From Amorphoplanes friuliensis DSM 7358 (GTDB lineage: Bacteria > Actinomycetota > Actinomycetes > Mycobacteriales > Micromonosporaceae), in assembly GCF_000494755.1 (NCBI RefSeq), contig NC_022657.1, positions 6,300,001-6,364,000 of the forward strand: a DNA stretch of 64,000 bases. The letters run 5' to 3'. The position numbers and the translations under genes are program-made. Each line of letters begins with the position of its first letter. Position 1 is the stretch's first letter. The notes beneath the pieces were generated by a model that worked only from the letters and a program-made list of their open reading frames with translations, made no database searches and had not been told where the DNA came from. Shown here piece by piece: positions 17,012 through 24,144 of the stretch.

Positions 17012-18375
17012 TTGACCGTGTATCCGTCGACCTGCGCCTGATTCTTGATCGCCGTCTGCCACTCGGGCAGCAGCGCGACGAGGCTCTTGCCGTCGGCGAT
17101 CGCCGGGGTCATCGTCTTGGCCCAGACGGCTTCCTGGCTGAAGATGCCGGAACCCCAGCCGGGCCAGATGGCCGTACCGGCGGTGACGACGGGCTGCAGG
17201 CTGGTGGCGTAGTACTTGCTCGCCTCCTGCTTGGTCACCCACTTCTCCGCGGCCGGGGCGTACGCCGGGTAACCCGGAGCGACCGCGACCTGGTAGTCGT
17301 CGGCCGTCGTGGCGAACCGCACGAAGCTCTCCGCGGCCTTGAGGTTCTTGGAGTGGCTGCTGACGAACCAGGTGCCGCCGCCGACGTTACCGGTGACCGC
17401 GTCCTCGCCCTGCCACGCCGGTGGGGGCGCCACGCCGAGCTGGCCGCCCGGAACCTTGAGGGATTCCGGATTGTTGAAGATGGCTCCGGCGTACCAGGCG
17501 GGCCCGGGCATCAGCAGAACCTTGCCGGTGTACTTCTTGACGAACTCGGGTGTGAAGACGCTGATGTTCGGTGTGGTGCCGTTCTTGATCAGCGTGTCGA
17601 GCATGGCGGCGGCCCGCCGGCACTGCGGCGTACCCGTGTTGACGGTGACCGTCTTGGGGCCGGTGATGCCGTTGGCCTCACACTTGCTGGCCCAGAAGAA
17701 GACCTCCGGCGTCCACGCGTCGCCGACCGTGCCGACGATGTATCCGGGGTGTTCCTGGGCGACCTTCTCGCCCAGCGCCTGGTATTCCTGCCAGGTGGTC
17801 GGCACGGAGTAGCCGAACTGGTCCAGCAGGGACTTGTTGTACCAGAGCACCGCCTGGGCCAGGTCGTTGCGCAGGCAGTAGACCTTGCCGTCGACCGTGC
17901 ACGGGTTGAGCGAGCCCGGGGTGAACTTGTCGAGCGTGTCCTTGGCGACGAGACCACCATCGAGCACGGCGGCGAAGGCCTGCTTGCCGTTGCTCTTCTG
18001 GCTGGCCCAGGCCGCGTCGTTGTTCTGGGTCGAGAACACGACGTCGGGCCAGCCGCTCTGGGCGCGATCGAAGAGCTGCATCTTGGTCCGGAAGGAGTTG
18101 GACCCGTTGGCGGAGCCGTCGTAGGTCACGACCTGGATGGGCACGCCGGGATTGGCCTTCTTGAAGGCGTCGGCGGCCTTGGTGCGGTCGGCATCCACCC
18201 ACACCGTGATGGCCGCTTTGTCGTCCTGGGCCACCTGGGGGAATCCGTAGGAACCGGCGGTGGAGTCACCGCCACCACCGCCTCCACAACCGGCGAGAGC
18301 AAGGGTGAGTGCTGCGGCGCTACCGGCCGCCGTCAGAAGAGCGCGGAGATTCGGGACAGGCCTGAAACGGACCAT
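17008..18375 (-). CDS. Sugar-binding lipoprotein of an ABC importer
   Basis: 455 residues. Lipoprotein signal: basic N-terminus, hydrophobic core, lipobox LALAGC followed by a glycine run. The mature part is an extracellular solute-binding protein family 1 domain with ITVWVDADRTKAADAFKKAN, DVVFSTQNND, GKVYCLRNDLAQAVLWYNKS and a Trp-rich C-terminal lobe. It is the first gene of the operon running to 11778 and is divergent from the alcohol dehydrogenase. An AAAGGA site precedes ATG 18375. The sugar is unknown; the enzymes downstream suggest L-fucose or an oligosaccharide containing it. Confidence 0.93.
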   Translation of the reverse strand: MVRFRPVPNLRALLTAAGSAAALTLALAGCGGGGGGDSTAGSYGFPQVAQDDKAAITVWVDADRTKAADAFKKANPGVPIQVVTYDGSANGSNSFRTKMQLFDRAQSGWPDVVFSTQNNDAAWASQKSNGKQAFAAVLDGGLVAKDTLDKFTPGSLNPCTVDGKVYCLRNDLAQAVLWYNKSLLDQFGYSVPTTWQEYQALGEKVAQEHPGYIVGTVGDAWTPEVFFWASKCEANGITGPKTVTVNTGTPQCRRAAAMLDTLIKNGTTPNISVFTPEFVKKYTGKVLLMPGPAWYAGAIFNNPESLKVPGGQLGVAPPPAWQGEDAVTGNVGGGTWFVSSHSKNLKAAESFVRFATTADDYQVAVAPGYPAYAPAAEKWVTKQEASKYYATSLQPVVTAGTAIWPGWGSGIFSQEAVWAKTMTPAIADGKSLVALLPEWQTAIKNQAQVDGYTVK

Positions 18376-18492
18376 GGTGTTGTCCTTTTTCTGATCTTCC
18401 TTATTGACGACACGTTCATCGGCCCGAAATATAAGGGCATACGTATGATGTTTGCAAGGGTGCTTCGGCACCCGGGCGCGAAGGAGATTTCG
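18376..18492. promoter_or_regulatory. Divergent promoter region of the sugar operons with operator palindrome
   Basis: 117 bases between the lipoprotein ATG and the dehydrogenase GTG. CATACGTATG at 18438-18447 is a perfect 10-base palindrome, likely bound by the GntR regulator and placed to control both directions. The flanks are A/T-rich (AAATATAAGG to the left, a short TTTG run to the right), unlike the surroundings. Confidence 0.6.
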
Positions 18493-19524
18493 GTGACCAA
18501 GGGCGCGGCTTACGAAGGTGCGGGGCAACTCAGGACGGTGTCGGTGCAGGTCGAGCCACCCGGACCCGGGGAGTTGCAGATCGCTGTCGCCTACTGCGGT
18601 CTTTGCGGGACCGACCTGCACATCGCGCACGGCAACATGGACGCCCGGGTGCGGACTCCCCTGGTGTTCGGCCACGAGGCCTCGGGCACCGTGGCCGCCG
18701 TCGGTCCCGGCGTCAGTGACTGGGAGGTCGGCGACCCGCTGACCGTCATGCCGCTGATCTGGGACGGCACCTGCGCCGCCTGCCTGGCCGGCCACCAGCA
18801 CATCTGCCAGAACCTCACCTTCGTGGGCATCGACTCACCCGGCGCGCTGCAGCAACGCTGGAACGTGCCCGCGTCGATCGCGGTCCGGCTCCCCGCTGAG
18901 CTCGATTTGAGGACGGCGGCCCTGGTCGAGCCCGTGGCCGTGGCCGTCCACGACGTGCGCCGGTCCGGGCTGCAGGTCGGTGACCGCGCCGTCGTTCTGG
19001 GCGGCGGCCCCATCGGCGTCCTGATCGCCTGCGTGGCCCGCCAGGCGGGCGCCGACGTCCTGATCGCCGAGATCGACGAGTCCCGCCGCGACCGCATCGC
19101 CGGCCTCGGATTCACGGTGTCGGACCCGGCCGGGACCGACCTCGGCGCCGAGGTCGAACGCTGGACCGGCGGCGTCGGCGCGGACGTGGTCTTCGAGGTG
19201 TCCGGAGCGGCGGCAGCCGTCCGCTCGGCAACCGGCCTGGCCCGGGTCCGCGGCACGATCGTCATCGTCGCCATCCATGCCGCTCCCCGCGAGGTCGACC
19301 TGCAGCGCCTGTTCTGGCGGGAGCTGCGAGTGCTCGGGGCCCGGGTCTACCAACGGTCCGACTTCGAACGCGCGATCTCACTACTGAGCCTGGGAGCCAT
19401 ACCTGTGTCCGAACTGATCACCGACGTTGTCCCGCTCGATCGGACCGGTGACGCCATCGCCGACCTGTCAGCCGGCCGGGCCATGAAGATTCTGGTCGAC
19501 GTGGCCGGGCAGGACCAGGCATGA
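18493..19524 (+). CDS. Zinc-dependent medium-chain alcohol dehydrogenase
   Basis: 343 residues. The GTG at 18493 has AAGGAG six bases upstream and is preferred over the ATGs inside the promoter region. Catalytic zinc ligands are in YCGLCGTDLH and FGHEASG. The Rossmann motif is VVLGGGPIGVLIA. The structural-zinc loop reads DGTCAACLAGHQHIC, where the usual first cysteine is Asp, as in some polyol and sugar dehydrogenases. It probably oxidises a hydroxyl of a sugar or sugar acid in the same pathway as the divergent operon. ATGA overlap with the following SDR. Confidence 0.9.
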   Translation: MTKGAAYEGAGQLRTVSVQVEPPGPGELQIAVAYCGLCGTDLHIAHGNMDARVRTPLVFGHEASGTVAAVGPGVSDWEVGDPLTVMPLIWDGTCAACLAGHQHICQNLTFVGIDSPGALQQRWNVPASIAVRLPAELDLRTAALVEPVAVAVHDVRRSGLQVGDRAVVLGGGPIGVLIACVARQAGADVLIAEIDESRRDRIAGLGFTVSDPAGTDLGAEVERWTGGVGADVVFEVSGAAAAVRSATGLARVRGTIVIVAIHAAPREVDLQRLFWRELRVLGARVYQRSDFERAISLLSLGAIPVSELITDVVPLDRTGDAIADLSAGRAMKILVDVAGQDQA

Positions 19525-20276
19525 CCGGGCTGTTCGATCTCAGCGGCCGGCTCGCGGTCGTCACCGGCGCCCGCCGCGGCATCGGCTTCGCGATGGCGGA
19601 GGCTCTCGCCGCCGCCGGGGCCGACATCATCGGCGTCAGCGCCCAACTCCGGCCCGACGACAAGATCGCCACCACGGTACGGGGCCACGGCCGCACCTTC
19701 GAGGCGTACCAGGCGGACTTCGCCGACCGGGAGGCCGTCCTCGCACTGGGCGCCGAACTCGCCGGACGGGCGCCCGACATCCTGATCAACAACGCGGGCA
19801 CGATCGAGCGCTCCCCCGCCGCGCAGCACCCGTTGTCGTGGTGGGACCGGGTCATCGAGGTCGACCTGTCGAACCAGTTCGCCCTCACCCAGCTGGTCGC
19901 CGCCCCGATGCTGGAACGCGGACACGGCAAAATCATCTTCACGGCGAGCCTGCTCAGCTTCCAGGGCGGCATCAACGTCCCGGGCTACACCGCCGCGAAG
20001 TCCGGCATCGCCGGGCTCACCCGCGCCCTGGCCAACGAATGGGCCGGCCGGGGCGTGAACGTCAACGCCATCGCACCCGGCTACATCGCCACCGACAACA
20101 CCGCGGCGCTGCGCGCGGACCCGGACCGCTCCCGCTCGATCCTGGAACGGATCCCGGCCGGGCGCTGGGGCAACGGCCAGGACATCGCCGGGGCGGCGGT
20201 CTTCCTCAGCTCCGCCGCCTCCGACTACGTCTCCGGCACCACCCTGCCCGTGGACGGTGGCTGGCTGGGACGCTGA
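19521..20276 (+). CDS. SDR oxidoreductase, KduD-like
   Basis: 251 residues of the classical short-chain dehydrogenase family: TGARRGIGFAM cofactor motif, NNAGTIERSPA, catalytic YTAAK preceded by a serine in FTASLLSF, and C-terminal SGTTLPVDGGWLGR. Closest in feel to 2-keto-3-deoxy-sugar-acid dehydrogenases (KduD). That would place it after the enolase-family dehydratase, oxidising the 2-keto-3-deoxy acid to a diketo acid. ATG 19521 overlaps the stop of the dehydrogenase. The following gene is convergent, eight bases away. Confidence 0.9.
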   Translation: MTGLFDLSGRLAVVTGARRGIGFAMAEALAAAGADIIGVSAQLRPDDKIATTVRGHGRTFEAYQADFADREAVLALGAELAGRAPDILINNAGTIERSPAAQHPLSWWDRVIEVDLSNQFALTQLVAAPMLERGHGKIIFTASLLSFQGGINVPGYTAAKSGIAGLTRALANEWAGRGVNVNAIAPGYIATDNTAALRADPDRSRSILERIPAGRWGNGQDIAGAAVFLSSAASDYVSGTTLPVDGGWLGR

Positions 20277-20284
20277 TCCGCCCG

Positions 20285-20647
20285 TCAATCCGCCTGGTGG
20301 CCGTCGCAATGCGTCTGAGCCCAGTCACGCAGAGCCGCCAGGGGCTGCACCAGGGTGCGGCCGATCGGGGTCAGCTCGTAATAGACGGCGAGAGGCCGGT
20401 CGACAACGGTGCGACTGATCAGGCCCTCGGCCTCGAGGTCGCGCAGCTTCTCGGTCAGCACTTTCTGGCTGACCCCTTCCAGGCGGCGGCGCAGGGCCCC
20501 GAACCGCTGGGGATGTTCTTCCAGGGCACCGATGACGAGGACTGCCCATCTGCTGGTGACCAGATCGAGCAGAGCGCGCGAGGGGCAGGTCGCCGCGTAG
20601 ACGTCGAACACGGTGATGCCGGACTTCGGCTGCGCGAGTGTGGCCAT
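20285..20647 (-). CDS. HxlR-family winged-helix regulator
   Basis: 120 residues. HxlR fold: CPSRALLDLVTSRWAVLVIG, RFGALRRRLEGVSQKVLTEK, LRDLEAEGLISRTV and YYELTPIGRTLVQPL. The conserved N-terminal cysteine is present and could sense oxidants or electrophiles. Divergent from the oxidoreductase at 20748, its likely target. Confidence 0.92.
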   Translation of the reverse strand: MATLAQPKSGITVFDVYAATCPSRALLDLVTSRWAVLVIGALEEHPQRFGALRRRLEGVSQKVLTEKLRDLEAEGLISRTVVDRPLAVYYELTPIGRTLVQPLAALRDWAQTHCDGHQAD

Positions 20648-20747
20648 GGAGTTCCCTGGTCGAAGGTAGTTACTTAAAGGTACCTGGTTGTAAAAAGATA
20701 ACACTCGCCTGAGGATCGATCGGTACGCGCCACGACAAGGAGGCATC
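20648..20747. promoter_or_regulatory. Divergent promoter, HxlR / oxidoreductase
   Basis: 100 bases, locally A/T-rich. GTAGTTACTTAAAGGTACC near 20666-20684 contains GTA/TAC half-sites of the sort bound by HxlR/MarR-like dimers. AAGGAGG five bases before ATG 20748 is the oxidoreductase RBS. Confidence 0.45.
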
Positions 20748-21443
20748 ATGAAGGTCGGCATCATCGGTGCGGGCAACATCGGCAGTGCGCTCACGCGCAG
20801 GCTGACAGCCGTAGGGCACGAAGTGACCATCGCCAACTCACGCGGCCCCGAAACGCTGCGTGACCTCGCGGCCGAGACCGGGGCGCACGCCGCGCCGGTG
20901 ACCGAGGCGGCCGAGGGTGCGGACATCGTCATCGTCACGATCCCGCAGAAGAACATCCTCGATCTACCGGCCGGCGTGCTGGACGGAGCGGCAGCCGGAG
21001 CAGCCTTCGTCGACACCGGCAACTATTACCCCCGGCAGCGGGACGGACGGATCGACGCCCTCGAGACGGGCACACCGGAAACCCGATGGGTCGAGCGTCA
21101 CCTCGGCCGCCCGATGGTCAAGGCGTTCAACAGCATCCTGGCTCAGCACCTGCAGGAACTCGGCCGACCGGCCGGGGCACCGGAGCGCATCGCCCTGCCC
21201 GTCGCCGGTGACGACTCCGCCGCCAAGGCCAAGGTGTCGGCGCTCGTCCAGGAACTCGGCTTCGACGCTGTCGACGCCGGCGGCCTGGACGAGTCATGGC
21301 GTCAGCAGCCGGGAAGCCCTGTCTACCTCGCCGACCTCGACGCCGAGGGCGTGCGCAACGCCCTCACCGCCGCGAGCAACGACCGGCCCGAGGAATTCCG
21401 GGCCACCGCGTCGAGTCCGGGCACGTACGCCGACCCGGCCTGA
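20748..21443 (+). CDS. F420-dependent-oxidoreductase-like NAD(P)-binding protein
   Basis: 231 residues beginning with a Rossmann fold (KVGIIGAGNIGSALTRRL), ANSRGPETL as the cofactor-ribose/phosphate loop, and VIVTIPQ. This is the pattern of the NADP oxidoreductase coenzyme F420-dependent (F420_oxidored) family, many of which reduce NADP or unknown substrates. Strong RBS. Divergent from HxlR. A paralogue lies at 22419-23096. Substrate unknown. Confidence 0.85.
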   Translation: MKVGIIGAGNIGSALTRRLTAVGHEVTIANSRGPETLRDLAAETGAHAAPVTEAAEGADIVIVTIPQKNILDLPAGVLDGAAAGAAFVDTGNYYPRQRDGRIDALETGTPETRWVERHLGRPMVKAFNSILAQHLQELGRPAGAPERIALPVAGDDSAAKAKVSALVQELGFDAVDAGGLDESWRQQPGSPVYLADLDAEGVRNALTAASNDRPEEFRATASSPGTYADPA

Positions 21444-21477
21444 CCGCATCGAGCAGCACGGCCTCGTGTACGCCCGG

Positions 21478-22422
21478 TCAGACGGGGCTGAGGACGATGC
21501 GCCGGCTGCTGTCCGGCGGGAGTGACCAGGCCCGCTCGACGTCGTGCAGCGGGAAGGGATCGGGCTCCACCGCGTAGGTCCCCTCGGCGATCGCGGCCGC
21601 CACGGCGGGAATTGCGGCCGCCATGGTGGCACCGGTCAGGGAGCCCTGGCCGCTGCCGATGATCTGGAGCTGCGTGGAGCGCAGCGCGCCGGCCGGAAGT
21701 GTTGCCCGGGGTCCGGCCATCTCGCCGAGATTCACCCAGGTGAGGGGGCGTATCGGGTCGGTGCGCCCGGCGATCAGCGCCGCCATCGTCGCGGCGGCCG
21801 GTTCTCCCCAGAGGAAGTCGAGCACGATGTCGGTCCCGGCGCCGACGCGGGCGATCGTGTCCGGGTCGCCGGTCAGAGCGGTGGAGGTGGCGCCGGGGAG
21901 GGCGGTCAGGCGGGCGGCGTCGCGGCCGACGGCGGTGACCTGGCCGGCCCCGAGCCGGCGGGCGACCTGCACCGCCATGCGCCCGGTGCCGCCGGTGGCG
22001 CCGAGGACCAGCACGTTCTGGCCGGGCCGCAGTGTGACCCGCTCGGTGAGCGCCAGCGAGGAGGCGATCACGCAGTTCAGCGTCGCGGCCATGGTCACCG
22101 GGTCGGTGTGGGCGGGCAGCACAACGCTGCGGCGCTTGTCGATGACCGCGCGTTCGGCCATCGAGCCGTACCTGCCGCCCAGTGACATGAAGTACCAGAG
22201 CCGGCCGTCGGCGTCACGTCCCACGCCGTCGATGCCGGGCACGAGCGGCAGGTCGGTGCCGGTACTGGTGTAGTGCGAACCGCCGGCCTGCATGCGTACC
22301 CGGGGATGCAGACCGGCGGCCAGGACCTCGACCACGATCTCGTGCTCGCCGGCCAGCTGCGGCTCGGGAAACTCCAGGTACCGCGGAGTCGTGCCGTACG
22401 CGGTCACCACCGCTGCCATCAT
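21478..22422 (-). CDS. Quinone-oxidoreductase-like MDR family protein
   Basis: 314 residues of the zinc-less medium-chain reductase type: GroES-like N-terminus with VPGIDGVG, then a nucleotide fold VLVLGATGGTGRMAVQVARR. No catalytic zinc ligands, as usual for quinone-oxidoreductase members. ATG 22422 overlaps the stop of the F420-oxidoreductase-like gene, so the two form an operon. Substrate unknown. Confidence 0.87.
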   Translation of the reverse strand: MMAAVVTAYGTTPRYLEFPEPQLAGEHEIVVEVLAAGLHPRVRMQAGGSHYTSTGTDLPLVPGIDGVGRDADGRLWYFMSLGGRYGSMAERAVIDKRRSVVLPAHTDPVTMAATLNCVIASSLALTERVTLRPGQNVLVLGATGGTGRMAVQVARRLGAGQVTAVGRDAARLTALPGATSTALTGDPDTIARVGAGTDIVLDFLWGEPAAATMAALIAGRTDPIRPLTWVNLGEMAGPRATLPAGALRSTQLQIIGSGQGSLTGATMAAAIPAVAAAIAEGTYAVEPDPFPLHDVERAWSLPPDSSRRIVLSPV

Positions 22423-23096
22423 GGTCGGTTCGCCTTGTCGAGGAGCGCGGCCAGGTCGGCGGCGGAGGCGGGCCGGGCGGGGGCGGCGAACATGCCGTCC
22501 GGATCGAGGTACGCGAGTTGTGCCGGGGTGCCGGGTGCGAACCGGCGGCTCTCGGCGAGGGGTCCGGCGTCGTAGGCGTCGAAGCCGAGTGAGTCGATCA
22601 GCGCGGCGACCGCAGTCTTGGCCGTCGGGTGGTCGCCCGCGATGGGTACGGCGCTGCGGTCGGGCGCGCCGGGCGGGCGGGTGAGCTGCGGCAGGTGCTT
22701 GAAGAACACGGTGCTGAACGCCTTGACCACCTGCGCGTCGGGCAGGTGCGCCTGCAACAGCAGGTGGGGCGGGGTGCCGCTCGCCTCGATCTCCGGGACG
22801 GCGCCCTGGCGTTCCGGGTCGTAGTTGAGCGTGTCGATGACGATCCGGCCGCGCAGCCGGTCGACCGGCACCTGCCGGTACGCCCGGACGGGGATGGTCA
22901 CGACGACCACGTCGCCGGCGGCCGCGGCCTCAGCCGGTGTCGCCGCGCGGGCCCGGGATCCCAGTAGTGCCACCGTCTCCTGCAGGCTCTGCTGTCCACG
23001 GCTGTTGCTCAGCACGATGTCGTGTCCGGCGGCGACGGCCAGGTGCGCCAGTGCGCCACCGATCCGTCCGCTGCCGATGAATCCGATCGTTGTCAT
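22419..23096 (-). CDS. F420-dependent-oxidoreductase-like NAD(P)-binding protein (paralogue)
   Basis: 225 residues with TIGFIGSGRIGGALAHLAVA, LSNSRGQQSL and VVVVTIP. Its architecture parallels the protein at 20748, including VVKAFSTVFFKHLPQL against MVKAFNSILAQHLQEL. First gene of a two-gene operon, divergent from the AraC regulator at 23177. Confidence 0.85.
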   Translation of the reverse strand: MTTIGFIGSGRIGGALAHLAVAAGHDIVLSNSRGQQSLQETVALLGSRARAATPAEAAAAGDVVVVTIPVRAYRQVPVDRLRGRIVIDTLNYDPERQGAVPEIEASGTPPHLLLQAHLPDAQVVKAFSTVFFKHLPQLTRPPGAPDRSAVPIAGDHPTAKTAVAALIDSLGFDAYDAGPLAESRRFAPGTPAQLAYLDPDGMFAAPARPASAADLAALLDKANRP

Positions 23097-23176
23097 GATC
23101 CCAACTTAAGAGCACCGACCCGGACGACCTATGCTCGGAAATCCGTCTTTTGTTCGTGATCGTCCGGAGGCCGCCG

Positions 23177-24115
23177 ATGGATCCGCTGAGCGAGGTGCTG
23201 GCGCTGCTGAAGCCGCGCAGCTACATCACGGCGGGATTCGACGCCGGCGGCGACTGGGCGCTGGGGCTCGACGACCTGGCCGGCCGGATCAAGTGCTACG
23301 CGGTCGTCGAGGGTTCCTGCTGGCTGACGGTGGACGGCGAAGCGCCGGTGCTGGTCCCGGAAGGCTCCTGTTTTGTGCTGCCCACCGGTCGCGTCGCCGT
23401 CATCGGCAGCTCACCGGACGTCGTGCCGGCGCGCGCCTCCACGGTGCTCGATCCCGACCGCAGCGGTGAGGTCATCACCTACAACGGTGGCGGTGACGTC
23501 TATCTGGTCGGCACCCGCTTCGAGGCCGGCAGCCCGCACGTCGAACTGCTGCTGCAGAACCTGCCGCCGCTGATGCTGGTCATGACCTCCGACGACCGGG
23601 CCCGGCTGCGCTGGTCGATCGAGTTGATGATGGAGGAGTTCCGCGAGCCGCGACCCGGCTCGGCCCTGATGGCGCAGCAGCTCGCGCACATGATGCTGGT
23701 TCAGGCCCTGCGCCTCTATCTGGCCGCGCCCGCCCACGACGACGTCGGCTGGTTCGCCGCGCTCGCCGACCCCCGGATGCACGCCGCACTGGCCGCGATG
23801 CATGACGAACCGGCCCGCTCCTGGACCGTCCGGGAACTCGCCACGCTCGCGGGCATGTCCCGCTCGACCTTCGCCGAGCGCTTCCGTGAACGCGCCGGCG
23901 AGACCCCGATCGCCTACCTGACCCGCTGGCGGATGATGCTCGCCGCGGACCGGCTCCAGGCGGGCGACGACACCGTCGCCCGCATCGCCGGCTCCCTGGG
24001 CTACGAATCGGAGCACGCGTTCACCACCGCGTTCAAGCGCATCATGGGCATGCCGCCCCGCCGCTACGCCGCCCACGCCCGGCAGAACGGCGCCGGCCTG
24101 CCGGACGCACGCTGA
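23177..24115 (+). CDS. AraC-family regulator with cupin sensor
   Basis: 312 residues from ATG 23177 (GGAGG six bases upstream; an upstream TTG lacks a ribosome site). N-terminal cupin-type domain (about 1-180) with FDAGGDWALG and GSCFVLPTGR. C-terminal double helix-turn-helix: WTVRELATLAGMSRSTFAER and a second one ending EHAFTTAFKRIMGMPPRRY. Probably activates or represses the divergent redox operon at 23096-21478. Confidence 0.92.
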   Translation: MDPLSEVLALLKPRSYITAGFDAGGDWALGLDDLAGRIKCYAVVEGSCWLTVDGEAPVLVPEGSCFVLPTGRVAVIGSSPDVVPARASTVLDPDRSGEVITYNGGGDVYLVGTRFEAGSPHVELLLQNLPPLMLVMTSDDRARLRWSIELMMEEFREPRPGSALMAQQLAHMMLVQALRLYLAAPAHDDVGWFAALADPRMHAALAAMHDEPARSWTVRELATLAGMSRSTFAERFRERAGETPIAYLTRWRMMLAADRLQAGDDTVARIAGSLGYESEHAFTTAFKRIMGMPPRRYAAHARQNGAGLPDAR

Positions 24116-24144
24116 CAGCTACGGCGTCGTCCGGCTTCGGCGGA

